DNA of 64,000 nt from Verrucomicrobiota bacterium (GCA_016713365.1 JADJPG010000027.1:21099-85098); one strand, 5' to 3'. Positions 36,801 through 48,382 are shown, counted from the stretch's first letter. The notes: generated from the sequence alone by a model not told the origin. Numbers and translations: made by a program.

Positions 36801-37686
36801 AGAGATTCCCGTAATCGTCGAACGCGAGTTCCTGCGGATTACGCAGGCCGGTGCAGAAGATTTCGAGGTTACGTCCATCCGGCTCGCAACGCAGCACGCC
36901 GCCGGTGTCCGGAACGTTCAGCACAACGCCCTCGCGATTCGTCACGCACACCCCGCGATCGCCAAAGCTGAAGTAGATGCGCCCGTCGTGTCCGCGAATA
37001 AGCCCGTGGACGTCATGGCCGCTGACGCTGATGTGAACGCCGAGGCCGGTGGCGAGGCGATTTACGATTTCAGATTTACGATTTACGAGAGGTGAACTCG
37101 ACGGTGAGGCTTGTCGGTCCGAGCGATTCGTAAACCGTAAATCGTCCGTCGTGAATCGCCACAGGTCTGGAATGCTCGTGAACCACACATTCGTCCCCTG
37201 CGCCAACACTCCGGAGGCAGTGCCGGAAGTCGACTCGCGAAAACCATCAGCGAACACGGACGACGTTTCGGCGATGCCATCGCTGTCCCGATCCTCGACG
37301 AGTCGGATGAGCTCCGAATCATTCGTCAGCACCGCGAAGTTCGTGGCGAACTGGCGGGCCAGAAACGCCGCGCGATCGTTCACCGTGCGGAAGGAGAGAT
37401 CGTCCAGCAGCCACGGCGTCTCTTTGGTGATGTCGAAAACCGACGTCGCCCAGCGATGCGATTCGGCGATGAAGAACCGTCCGCGGCCATCGATGGAGAA
37501 CGCGACCGGGTTTTGCAGGAGAGGTTCGGCAGCGACGACTTCCGCCTTCAGGCCGGGCGCGAGCTTGAACTTCTTCAGGTCCGCCGCGAGCGCGGTGTTG
37601 GTGGAATGGCTTTCCGCCGCCCGGCCCGACGCCAAAACGGAGATCACCAAAGCAATGGAACAAAGGAAACGCATGAGCACTTTCAA
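33873..37686 (-). pseudogene. PVC-type dehydrogenase/haem-binding protein, broken into five frames
   Basis: Starts at 37686 with a signal peptide (FLCSIALVISVLASGRA). Residues 1 to about 494 form the membrane-bound-dehydrogenase-type beta-propeller (GRFFIAESHRW, GLRNPQELAFDDYGNLWTVDND, ALYVLDWVESW). HEAT-like repeats follow, spread over three further frames (about 36180-35960, 35960-35200 and 35190-34390). The last frame (34385-33873) holds a cytochrome c domain with CSRCH haem site (near 34230) and the family tail. Inserting one G in the G-run at 36202-36205 and one A in the run at 36180-36183 joins the first frames as EAQGELAARGEKLFEV. Adding a GC near 34387 gives AARRASDPEIK. Without repair no full protein of about 1270 residues is made. 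Function in the family is uncertain, probably periplasmic sugar or alcohol oxidation. Confidence 0.85.
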
Positions 37687-37885
37687 CGAATCAATTCCGG
37701 CCGCTATTCACCGAAACACGGCCACGTTCACCAACCACGACGACGCGACCAACTAAACCTGAACATTAGAAACAGTCCAAGCTGTCGTTGCGCTGAAATC
37801 CATCTTGCAATGGCACCTCTCGACCTTAACGTTGCGACTCGATTTCGTGGTCAGCGAGAACCCGACTTCGCCGGATTTTTACACT

Positions 37886-40687
<2,802 letters not shown>

Positions 40688-40769
40688 CTTTGCTGTGAGC
40701 TCCGCGCGCGCCCTGGAGGCAAGATTCCAACTCGCCTCCTGAAGTCAGCGCTCTAAAACTCATATCCGT

Positions 40770-41165
40770 ATGGATTGGCTGACGAACGTTTTAATGCCGG
40801 ACGGAAAGTTTCTCGGCATCGAATGGCACGCGTGGAAGGTCGTGGGCTGGATGGGTAACATCCTATTCACCTCGCGCTTCATTGTGCAATGGTGGGCAAC
40901 CGAGAAACACAAGCGCGTCGTCATCCCTGATGCCTTTTGGTGGCTGAGTTTGACCGGCTCCGGCTGCCTGCTGACTTACGCGCTGTTTTACCAACGCGAT
41001 TCCGTCTTCATCTTCGCCTACGCGTTCACTTGGATTCCTTACATCCGGAACTTGATGATCGGACATCGCGCATCGAAACAACTCCATACCTGCCGTTCCT
41101 GCGACACCGAGTGCGCCCCCAAGGCGAAGTTTTGTCACGAGTGCGGGACGAAGGTGTCAAGTTAA
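40770..41165 (+). CDS. LAB_N (lipid A biosynthesis N-terminal) membrane protein with zinc-ribbon tail
   Basis: The product is 131 residues. Residues 1 to about 95 match the LAB_N domain, a small membrane protein with about three helices (WKVVGWMGNILFTSRFIVQWW, FWWLSLTGSGCLLTYALFY, FAYAFTWIPYIRNLM) found alone or fused to lipid-A enzymes. An unusual C-terminal extension has two Cys pairs (CRSCDTEC and CHECG) that should form a zinc ribbon on the cytoplasmic side. A role in lipid A or glycolipid handling is inferred from the domain only. It stands alone, 82 bases after gcvP. Confidence 0.83.
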   Translation: MDWLTNVLMPDGKFLGIEWHAWKVVGWMGNILFTSRFIVQWWATEKHKRVVIPDAFWWLSLTGSGCLLTYALFYQRDSVFIFAYAFTWIPYIRNLMIGHRASKQLHTCRSCDTECAPKAKFCHECGTKVSS

Positions 41166-41228
41166 TCGCCGAGCGCCTAACTCCGATTCGGCGTTCCCTC
41201 ATCTGCCAAAAACCGAATCCCAGCCGAT

Positions 41229-42245
41229 CTATTCCAGCAACTCTGCAATCTGCGGCACGCTCGCCGTGCCCGTCGTGCCGAGCTGATGAATCACGATCGA
41301 CGAGGCCGCCATCGCGATCTCGCTTGCCTCGCGCAACGTGGCACCACTCGCGATCGCCGCCGTTAAATTCGCCGTCACGGAATCCCCTGCTCCAACGATG
41401 TCGATCTCGCCGCGAACCGGCAGCGCCGGAACATGCGTCGGTTCCGTCCACGGCGATACGCAGACCACGCCACGCTCGGCGAGCGTCACGAACACCGGAC
41501 GATCCTTCTCCCGCGCCAACGCCGACGCACTTTGCTGAATCGCGGTGATATCAATGTCGGTTCCTGAACCAGAGAGCGCTGCGAGCTCCGCCGCATTCAT
41601 CTTCAGCGAGACCCGTGGATACCCGCGCAGGCCACGCCGGCTGTCCGCGAGAATCATCAGCTCCGGCAATTCCTTCACAACGGCACCAATCGCCTCCAGC
41701 ACCTTCGACGTGACGACACCCGTTTCCGGGATGTCGACCTGATCCATGAGAATCATCGCGTCCACCTGCGCCGCGAGCCGGCCCACACAATCAATCAAAC
41801 GTCCCTGCAGCATGGCCGGCGTCGGCGTCCAGTTCTTGCTGTCGAGACGGTTCAATTCCACCGGCGCCTTGCCCGGCGTCATCACCAGCGGCTTGCAATA
41901 GGTGAACGTGCGACGGAGATCCGTCTCAACGAAGTAATCTAGGTTCACCCCACGCCGCGCGAGCAACGATCGGCGCAGCTCGTAGCCCTCGCCATCTTCG
42001 CCGCAAAAACCGACCGGATAGATTTCGCCGACCCCGAGCGCGACGAGGTTGTTGAGAATAGTGCCCGCCGCGCCGGGCTGGCTGCGAACATTAGTGACAT
42101 TGTGAACGGGAAGCCCGGTCTCGATGGAAATCTCCTGCCGCGCCGGATCGATCTCCAGATAGCGATCGAGACAAAAGTCGCCCACGATCGCGATGCGCAA
42201 ATCGGAATACTGTGCGCTGATCTCCTGAAAGCGTTCCAAGGTCAT
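41229..42245 (-). CDS. PfkB-family sugar kinase, RfaE/HldE kinase-like
   Basis: The product is 338 residues. It starts at the ATG at 42245, which overlaps the TGA of the upstream gene by four bases (ATGA), so the two are translationally coupled. PfkB features: IAIVGDFCLDRYLEI at the start, PGAAGTILNNLVALG, the RLDSKN region, and the C-terminal anion-hole/catalytic motif DIVGAGDSVTANL. The N-terminal half resembles the heptose 7-phosphate kinase domain of HldE, but no cytidylyltransferase domain is attached. Since an HddA-type kinase occurs at 23.4 kb, this may phosphorylate a different sugar or form the beta anomer. Confidence 0.85.
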   Translation of the reverse strand: MTLERFQEISAQYSDLRIAIVGDFCLDRYLEIDPARQEISIETGLPVHNVTNVRSQPGAAGTILNNLVALGVGEIYPVGFCGEDGEGYELRRSLLARRGVNLDYFVETDLRRTFTYCKPLVMTPGKAPVELNRLDSKNWTPTPAMLQGRLIDCVGRLAAQVDAMILMDQVDIPETGVVTSKVLEAIGAVVKELPELMILADSRRGLRGYPRVSLKMNAAELAALSGSGTDIDITAIQQSASALAREKDRPVFVTLAERGVVCVSPWTEPTHVPALPVRGEIDIVGAGDSVTANLTAAIASGATLREASEIAMAASSIVIHQLGTTGTASVPQIAELLE

Positions 42246-43354
42246 GCGCGGAGCCGGTGAAGCAGGTTGTGAACGAACGCGATGTTGTCGCATTGCAGGT
42301 AATGCATTGCGCCGTGCATCCGCGAGAAGCTCTTGCAGAAGCGGAGGTAGTAGGCGGGGCTCTCCTTCGGCGGCTCGCCCTTCGTCCAGTCCCAGTTTCC
42401 GCCGTCCTGCAAATCGACCACGTAGATGTTGTGACCGTGAACGATCTTTCGTCCCGCCTGAAGCCGGAGATTGTTCACGCAGCTGAGACTCTTCTCGAAT
42501 ACTTGCGGCGCCATGATCGCGGACCCAACGGACAACACCACGCCATCATCCAACCCGTCCACCGCGGTTCCGAAGAGTCGGAAGTCAACGCCCGCCGCGC
42601 GACCGATGGCCGCTGCGTTGAAGATCGGGTGATTCGAAATGATGTCGTAGCCGATGCCGGGATGAACCGTGATGGGAATGCCGTGCCGGAACGCGTTTCC
42701 AAAGATCGACGTGTGCTTCCAAGGGTGCTTCATTTCGATGCGGCCCGGTGAAAGATTCAACTCCCGCATTGCGATTAACAAGTCAGCGCGCGCCGGCGAC
42801 AACGGATTCGCCGGCTCATCGCGCAGCCACTTCTCCAGCTCCGAAGTCGTCGGCAACGTCACGCCGTCGTCATGGATGAAGCGTCCGAGCGCGACGCCGT
42901 ATCCCTCGCCACGAAGCCCGCCCGCCAGCAACGCCAAGTGAATGCTGCGGCTCGTTTCGTCCCAGGTCCCGAAGGTTCCGGTCGCGACATTCTGCTCCAC
43001 GCTTTCGGTGGACCAGTTTTGGAACGCGAACTCCCAGTCGTGAATCGAACCGGCCCCGTTGGTCCCGAGATGCGTGATCCACCCGCCCGCCATCAACGCG
43101 TCCACCAAAGCCGATGCGCCGTTCTTCACCAGATGCGCCCCGTAGAGAAACATCACGCTCGCGCCCCGTTTCCGCGCGGACTGTATCTGCTGCGCGCACA
43201 GCTCGACGCGTTCACGGAGGAAGTCATTCGCCAGCGGCGGCGGGGCAGAGTCCGGCTTGACGAGGATATCCTCAATTGCCGCCATGCTCTTGCGCGTGGC
43301 GAGCGGATACACTTTGAGTTTCTTCAGGTCCAGCGGTGCTGGGAAATTCGGCAT
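42242..43354 (-). CDS. Unknown protein coupled to the PfkB kinase (weak deoxyhypusine synthase-like resemblance)
   Basis: The product is 370 residues from the ATG at 43354; the open frame continues to 43519 but overlaps leuD and lacks homologous-looking sequence. There is no signal peptide. Notable stretches are FLYGAHLVKNGASALVDALM, a THLGTNGAGSIHDWEFA block, HPGIGYDIISNHP, SVGSAIMAPQVFEKSL and a C-terminal AMHYLQCDN. The Gly-rich Rossmann-like middle and IHDWE resemble deoxyhypusine synthase-like proteins only weakly. Coupling by a 4-base overlap to the sugar kinase suggests a shared pathway, perhaps sugar-related. I cannot assign a reaction. Confidence 0.7.
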   Translation of the reverse strand: MPNFPAPLDLKKLKVYPLATRKSMAAIEDILVKPDSAPPPLANDFLRERVELCAQQIQSARKRGASVMFLYGAHLVKNGASALVDALMAGGWITHLGTNGAGSIHDWEFAFQNWSTESVEQNVATGTFGTWDETSRSIHLALLAGGLRGEGYGVALGRFIHDDGVTLPTTSELEKWLRDEPANPLSPARADLLIAMRELNLSPGRIEMKHPWKHTSIFGNAFRHGIPITVHPGIGYDIISNHPIFNAAAIGRAAGVDFRLFGTAVDGLDDGVVLSVGSAIMAPQVFEKSLSCVNNLRLQAGRKIVHGHNIYVVDLQDGGNWDWTKGEPPKESPAYYLRFCKSFSRMHGAMHYLQCDNIAFVHNLLHRLRA

Positions 43355-43499
43355 GGGCGCGATTGAAGAATTCAGCCCCACAAAATGCAAACGACAAATG
43401 CCGCTGTGGCCCGTTGCAAGAAGCCTTGAACAAAGCAATGGGCCGAGAGCGGGCAAATTGAAGATTGAAAACACCCGTCGCACTCTCCAGATTTGGGTC

Positions 43500-44057
43500 A
43501 TGACGAAATCTGTGTTCAAAGGTCCCGTTTACGTCGTGCGCGATAACATCGACACGGACCAGATCATCCCTGCCCAATACCTGAATCTCATTCCGACCAT
43601 GCCGGACGAATACGAGAAGCTGGGCAGCTTCGCCATGTGCGGTTTGCCGGAATCCCTCTACGCCACCCGCTTCGTCAAGCAGGGCGCCGTCGACACGGAC
43701 TACCCGATCATTCTCGGCGGACGCAATTTCGGCTGCGGCAGTTCCCGCGAGCACGCGCCGATCGCCATCGGTTCCGCTGGCTGCAAGATCGTCCTCGCCG
43801 AGGGCTTCGCGCGCATCTTCTTCCGCAACTGCGTTGCCACTGGTGAAGTTTATCCGTGCGAACTGACCGAACGTCTGTGCGACACGCTCAAGACCGGCGA
43901 CGTCGTCACCGTGGATCTCGACAAGGCCACTGTTACCGTCGAAGCCACGGGCAAGGTTTACTCCTTCAAGCCGCTGGGCGAAGTCCGTCCCGTCGTTGAC
44001 GCCGGCGGCCTCTTCAACTTCGCGCGCAACAGCGGCATGATTCCGGCCCAAGCCTAA
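43500..44057 (+). CDS. leuD: 3-isopropylmalate dehydratase small subunit
   Basis: The swivel-domain subunit that pairs with LeuC to isomerise 2- and 3-isopropylmalate in leucine biosynthesis. The 185-residue product has DNIDTDQIIPAQYLN at the start and the hallmark GGRNFGCGSSREHAP, followed by AEGFARIFFRNC. It is of the shorter, archaeal/LeuD2-like type. The ATG at 43500 gives the family N-terminus; the frame extends upstream into the divergent gene without homology. leuC is not in the window. The stop is directly followed by the pdxH start, so leuD, pdxH and the RNA methyltransferase probably form one operon. Confidence 0.93.
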   Translation: MTKSVFKGPVYVVRDNIDTDQIIPAQYLNLIPTMPDEYEKLGSFAMCGLPESLYATRFVKQGAVDTDYPIILGGRNFGCGSSREHAPIAIGSAGCKIVLAEGFARIFFRNCVATGEVYPCELTERLCDTLKTGDVVTVDLDKATVTVEATGKVYSFKPLGEVRPVVDAGGLFNFARNSGMIPAQA

Positions 44058-44765
44058 ATGTCACTCGCTGACCTTCGGCGCGAATACAAACTCGGCAACC
44101 TCGACGACGTCGATCTCCGGTCCGATCCGCTGCAGCAGTTTGATTACTGGTTTCACCAGGCGACGGAAGCTCGCGGTGGCAGCAGTCGGCTTCGTGCTTT
44201 CGGCATTGGCATCTACAAGGCGTTCCAATCGCTGCTGGGCGAAAAGCCTCATGACCCGAACGCCATTTCGCTTGCCACCGCGGACAAGAACGGTCGTCCA
44301 TCCGTCCGCACGGTTCTCCTGAAGGGCGCTGATCCGCGGGGCTTCATTTTCTTCACGAACTACGAGAGCCGCAAAGGCCGCGAACTCACGGAGAATCCCC
44401 ACGCTGCGCTCGTCATTCATTGGGGCGATCTGGAACGTCAGGTCTGCGTGCGCGGAACGGTGACGAAACTGCCGAAGACCGAGTCCGAAGCCTACTTCAA
44501 GAGTCGTCCCCGCGGCTCGCGCATCGCCGCGTGGGTTTCCAAACAGAGCACCGCGGTTCCCAGCCGTGAATTTCTCGAGAAGTCGATGGCCGAGGTGGCC
44601 GCTCGGTTTCCCTCGGATGTTCCCATGCCGGAGTATTGGGGTGGATTTGTAATCGCCCCTACCGAAATCGAATTCTGGCAGGGCCGCCCCAGCCGGCTTC
44701 ACGATCGTTTGCTCTACACGCGCCAACCCGACGGCTCGTGGAAAATCGAGCGTCTCTCCCCCTGA
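44058..44765 (+). CDS. pdxH: Pyridoxamine 5'-phosphate oxidase
   Basis: FMN enzyme that oxidises pyridoxine or pyridoxamine 5'-phosphate to PLP. The 235-residue product has the family start (LRREYKLGNLDDVDL), DPLQQFDYW, the FMN-binding block NGRPSVRTVLLKGADPRGFIFFTNY, SRKGRELTENPHAALV and the C-terminal IEFWQGRPSRLHDR and WKIERLSP. Compared with typical PdxH (about 210-220 residues), about 24 extra residues lie between QATEA and KPHDPNAISLAT. The gene starts on the base after the leuD stop. Confidence 0.93.
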   Translation: MSLADLRREYKLGNLDDVDLRSDPLQQFDYWFHQATEARGGSSRLRAFGIGIYKAFQSLLGEKPHDPNAISLATADKNGRPSVRTVLLKGADPRGFIFFTNYESRKGRELTENPHAALVIHWGDLERQVCVRGTVTKLPKTESEAYFKSRPRGSRIAAWVSKQSTAVPSREFLEKSMAEVAARFPSDVPMPEYWGGFVIAPTEIEFWQGRPSRLHDRLLYTRQPDGSWKIERLSP

Positions 44766-44773
44766 CCCACATT

Positions 44774-45952
44774 GTGGCTACCAACCTTCCCTTCAACGAC
44801 AGGGTTCTGAAAATCGTTCAGGCGGTCGTCAGTCAAAACTCCCGGGAGACACCCGCGGACGGTCTCCTGCGCGTCGAGCTAAAGCGCCAGCGCGAGCTCT
44901 CACCAGAAACCGCCCGCGACGTCGCGCGCGCCACGTTCGCCGTGTTTCGCTGGCGCGGTTGGATTGATGCCGGAAGCACGATTCACGACCAGGTGGCCGA
45001 GGCGCTGGCGTTGCAGAAGCGGTTTAATACGACGCCCGAAAGTTTCACCGACGACGAACTGGTTGCGCACGCCGTGCCGCAATGGATTCATGGCACCATG
45101 GAGACTTCGCCGGGTTGGGTGCGGAGCTTGCAATCCGAACCACGACTCTGGCTTCGCGCCCGACGCGGCAGTGGCGAGCAAGTCGCCTTTGCGCTCGGCG
45201 ACTGCGCCATTCCACCGATCCAGCAGTTGTCGGAATGCGTGGAATATCAAGGCACACAGGACTTGTTCAAGACACCCGGGTTTCACGCCGGCGAGTTTGA
45301 ACTCCAGGACATCAGCTCCCAAATCGTCGGACTCGTCTGCGCGCCGAAGCCGGGCGAAACCTGGTGGGACGCCTGCGCCGGCGAAGGCGGCAAGATGCTG
45401 CATCTCTCGGACCTGATGCAGAACAAGGGGCTCATCTGGGCCAGTGACCGCGCTGATTGGCGATTGAAACGGCTGAAGATCCGAGCCGGCCGCAGCAAGG
45501 TATTCAATTACCGCAGCGTGTTGTGGGACGGAGGTCTGAAACCACCGACCAAAACCATGTTCGACGGCGTTCTTATTGATGCGCCGTGCAGCGGCGTGGG
45601 AACCTGGCAGCGCAATCCCCATGCGCGCTGGACCACCACTGCAAACGACGTTACCGAACTCGCAGCCGTCCAGAAGCAGATGTTGCGGACCGCGGCGGGT
45701 TCCGTGAAGACCGGTGGCCGCCTCGTCTACTCCGTCTGCACTTTAACTCGCGCCGAAACCAGCGACGTCGCGGCGGAGTTTCAGGATGCGTTCCCTGAGT
45801 TCACAGCGGAGCCCATCTTGAATCCTCTGAACGAAAAGGCGCCGGCGCAGAACCATCTCTGGCTGTGGCCTTCGGATGGCGGGAACGGAATGTTCATCGC
45901 GGCATGGCGGCGGGAAAAGAAAACTGGCCGCCAGGAAACAAAACAAACCTGA
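44774..45952 (+). CDS. RsmB/NOP-type RNA cytosine-5 methyltransferase
   Basis: The product is 392 residues from the GTG at 44774, eight bases after pdxH. Residues 1 to about 130 form an NusB-like, alpha-helical RNA-binding part. The SAM-binding core has DACAGEGGKMLHLSDLM, and the m5C signature is complete: DAPCSGVGTWQRNPHARW with the Pro-Cys motif and YSVCTL with the catalytic cysteine. It probably methylates a cytosine of 16S rRNA, as RsmB does at C967, but the exact site is not shown by the sequence. Its stop codon lies inside the stem of the terminator at 45915-45959. Confidence 0.9.
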   Translation: MATNLPFNDRVLKIVQAVVSQNSRETPADGLLRVELKRQRELSPETARDVARATFAVFRWRGWIDAGSTIHDQVAEALALQKRFNTTPESFTDDELVAHAVPQWIHGTMETSPGWVRSLQSEPRLWLRARRGSGEQVAFALGDCAIPPIQQLSECVEYQGTQDLFKTPGFHAGEFELQDISSQIVGLVCAPKPGETWWDACAGEGGKMLHLSDLMQNKGLIWASDRADWRLKRLKIRAGRSKVFNYRSVLWDGGLKPPTKTMFDGVLIDAPCSGVGTWQRNPHARWTTTANDVTELAAVQKQMLRTAAGSVKTGGRLVYSVCTLTRAETSDVAAEFQDAFPEFTAEPILNPLNEKAPAQNHLWLWPSDGGNGMFIAAWRREKKTGRQETKQT

Positions 45953-45959
45953 CGGCCAG
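45915..45959 (-). terminator. Rho-independent terminator of the GspG-like gene, overlapping the rsmB-like stop
   Basis: A 12-bp stem with one mismatch (CTGGCCGCCAGG with CCTGACGGCCAG; 45924-45935 with 45948-45959) encloses a 12-base A-rich loop. On the minus strand the stem is followed by TTTTCTTTT. The stop codon of the plus-strand gene (45950-45952) lies in the stem. Confidence 0.75.
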
Positions 45960-46002
45960 CGGGGGTCGCGGACAGAAACTGTCCGCAGACGAAGTGTATG
46001 GG

Positions 46003-46413
46003 CTAGTTCGAGCGGATGAAGTCGTCGAACTCCATCGCAGTGCTTTCATCGAAGCGACCATTCGGTCCCGCGGAACGGATCAACACGCTCGTATCGGAGA
46101 AGTAAATGCGCAGCGGATTGCCCCACGGATCGGTGTATTCGCCCTTCGCATTAAGCTCCATCTTGCGGCCGACTAGCACGGTGACTTTCTTTTCGTTCTG
46201 GCCTTGCAGCGCGCGGGCAATGTCAGCGTTTCCACCGCGCGGATAGCTACCGACAAATTCCTTGTACTTCTGCAATCCGTCGAAGAGACTCTCCACATCG
46301 CTGCTCAACCTTGCATTGCGCGCCTTGGCCTGCACGGTGGTCAGCGCCTTCACGGCCCAACCGGCGCCGATGACCAGCGTGATGACACCGACGATGAGTA
46401 AAAACTTTTTCAT
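46003..46413 (-). CDS. GspG-like pseudopilin-related protein
   Basis: The product is 136 residues with one N-terminal membrane helix (MKKFLLIVGVITLVIGAGWAV). A GspG-type periplasmic domain follows: SLFDGLQKYKEFVGSYPRGG, then YTDPWGNPLRIYFSD and a terminal GPNGRFDES stretch near the calcium-binding loop of major pseudopilins. It lacks the prepilin peptidase site (Gly-Phe-Thr-Leu-x-Glu), so it is probably not assembled as a normal type II secretion pseudopilin. No gsp genes are nearby. A terminator lies 44 bases downstream of its stop. Confidence 0.75.
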   Translation of the reverse strand: MKKFLLIVGVITLVIGAGWAVKALTTVQAKARNARLSSDVESLFDGLQKYKEFVGSYPRGGNADIARALQGQNEKKVTVLVGRKMELNAKGEYTDPWGNPLRIYFSDTSVLIRSAGPNGRFDESTAMEFDDFIRSN

Positions 46414-46638
46414 AAGGGATACAATCGACCACGCCTGATCGAATCTTTAGGAATGGCCGCTGCCATTCGCCGCCACTCCAAAACGTCGTCCGCCAATGCC
46501 CGGTTTCAGGACATTCTCCCGCCTGCTTGCATCAAGCCGGGACAATTCCACCGCGAAGAACTCAGGGTCCAACGGCAAGTCCGGCGTTTCGCTCTTTGCA
46601 CTTTGCCCGTGCGGAACGTTTTGGAACACTGCAGTCCC

Positions 46639-48372
46639 ATGAAACGCCTTCGCTCCTTGCCTGCCCGCCGGCGCCGCTTTGTACTCGGGATTGATTTCGG
46701 TACGCTCTCCGCGCGCGCGCTATTGGTGGATGTGGATAATGGCGAAAAGATCGCCGAAGCCGTCGGCGAGTATTCCCATGGTGTGATCGAGGAACATCTG
46801 CCGAACGATCGAAAGCGTCTGCCGCCCGAAACCGCTCTCCAACATCCGGCAGATTATCTCGACGCCATGGCGCAGGCGGTGCGTCGAGTGATGCGCGAAG
46901 CGCGGGTGAAGCCGGAACAAGTTCAAGGAATCGGCACCGACTTCACGTCCTGCACGGTTCTGCCCACGCGCGCGGACGGCACGCCGCTCTGCTTCGACAA
47001 ACGCTGGCAGAAAAATCCGCACGCGTGGGTAAAGCTTTGGAAACATCACGCCGCCCAACCAGAGGCGGATCGAATCAACGCCGTGGGCGCGAAACGTAAT
47101 GAGTATTTTGTGCGGGCTTACGGTGGACGCTATTCCAGCGAATGGTTCTTCTCGAAGCTCCTGGAAACCGCGAATCACGCGCCTGAAGTATATCGCGCCG
47201 CGGACCGTTACATCGAGGCTGGTGATTGGATTGTCTGGCAATTGTGCGGTCGCGAACGTCGTTGCCTTTCGGCCGCTGGGTTCAAGGCGATGTGGGTTTA
47301 CCCGCGGGACGGGCTAGCATCGGATAAAACAGATTCGCTGCCTTTCGACTACCCTTCACCTGCATTCCTCGCGGCGCTAAACCCTCTTCTGAAGAATGCG
47401 GTCAGCGAGAAGGTGAGCGGAGATTTGCGAAGGCTCGGGGAAAATGCTGGCGGTTTGACGCGCGCCATGGCGGCTCGCTTGGGTTTGCGCGAGGGAACTC
47501 CTGTCGCCGTTGGAAACATCGATGCGCACGTGGCGGTTCCGGCCTGTGGCGTGACCACCGCGGGAAAGCTGGTGATGATCCTCGGCACTTCTACCTGCCA
47601 TCTGTTGCTCGGTGACGAGCGGCAAGAAGTCGAGGGTATGTGCGGTGTGGTTCAGGACGGCGTCGTTAACGGCTTCTGGGGTTACGAAGCCGGGCAGGCT
47701 GGAGTGGGTGATCTGTTCGCGTGGTATATGGCGCACGGCGTTCCTGCGTCCGTCCACGCCGAGGCGAAGAAGTTGCGAACCACCGTGTATCAACTGCTCG
47801 AGAAGCGCGCCGCCGCCCTGAAGCCGGGCGAGTCGGGATTGCTGGCGTTGGATTGGTGGAACGGCTGTCGATCGGTCCTCATGGATTCCAGCCTCAGCGG
47901 AATGCTCGTGGGCGCAACGCTGGGCACTCGTCCTCACGAAATCTATCGCGCGTTAATTGAGGCCACCGCCTTCGGAACCCGGAAGATCATCGAAGCGTTT
48001 ACCAGCAAAGGCGTCATCATTGACGAGCTCTATGCTTGTGGCGGACTCGCGCAGAAGAATCCGCTGCTGCTTCAGATCTATTCCGATGTCACCGGACGCC
48101 CGATTCGAGTTGCGGCATCGGAACAAACCTGCGCGCTGGGCGCCGCGATGCATGGGGCGCTGGCTGCTGGGCTGTATCCGGATATGGAACAGGCGTCGAA
48201 GAAGATGGTGCGCCCCAGCACGCAGACGTATCAACCCAACCGTCTTCGCAAGCCCGTCTACGACCAGCTCTATGCGGAATACACCCGGCTGCACGACACC
48301 TTTGGCCGGGCGCCGAACAGTCCGATGAAAGTATTGCGTCGGCTCCGAGCGAAGGCCTTCGCTCAAGAATGA
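46639..48372 (+). CDS. araB: Ribulokinase (FGGY family)
   Basis: Phosphorylates L-ribulose in arabinose catabolism. The 577-residue product has the FGGY start VLGIDFGTLSARALLVDV, IGTDFTSCTVLPT, an N-terminal AWVKLWKHHAA block, the ATP-site region MILGTSTCHLLLG and the diagnostic VEGMCGVVQDG...GYEAGQAGVGDLFAW that separates ribulokinases from xylulokinases. YACGGLAQKNPLLLQIYSDVTGRPI closes the C-terminal domain. The ATG at 46639 begins the homologous sequence; the frame is open back to 46453. araA and araD are not in the window. The 225 bases between it and the divergent gene contain no recognisable element. Confidence 0.9.
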   Translation: MKRLRSLPARRRRFVLGIDFGTLSARALLVDVDNGEKIAEAVGEYSHGVIEEHLPNDRKRLPPETALQHPADYLDAMAQAVRRVMREARVKPEQVQGIGTDFTSCTVLPTRADGTPLCFDKRWQKNPHAWVKLWKHHAAQPEADRINAVGAKRNEYFVRAYGGRYSSEWFFSKLLETANHAPEVYRAADRYIEAGDWIVWQLCGRERRCLSAAGFKAMWVYPRDGLASDKTDSLPFDYPSPAFLAALNPLLKNAVSEKVSGDLRRLGENAGGLTRAMAARLGLREGTPVAVGNIDAHVAVPACGVTTAGKLVMILGTSTCHLLLGDERQEVEGMCGVVQDGVVNGFWGYEAGQAGVGDLFAWYMAHGVPASVHAEAKKLRTTVYQLLEKRAAALKPGESGLLALDWWNGCRSVLMDSSLSGMLVGATLGTRPHEIYRALIEATAFGTRKIIEAFTSKGVIIDELYACGGLAQKNPLLLQIYSDVTGRPIRVAASEQTCALGAAMHGALAAGLYPDMEQASKKMVRPSTQTYQPNRLRKPVYDQLYAEYTRLHDTFGRAPNSPMKVLRRLRAKAFAQE

Positions 48373-48382
48373 GATCGTCCGA

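Noticed and set aside
37687..37885. Glycine riboswitch upstream of gcvP
   Set aside because: No paired aptamer-like structure could be recognised by eye in the short divergent gap.
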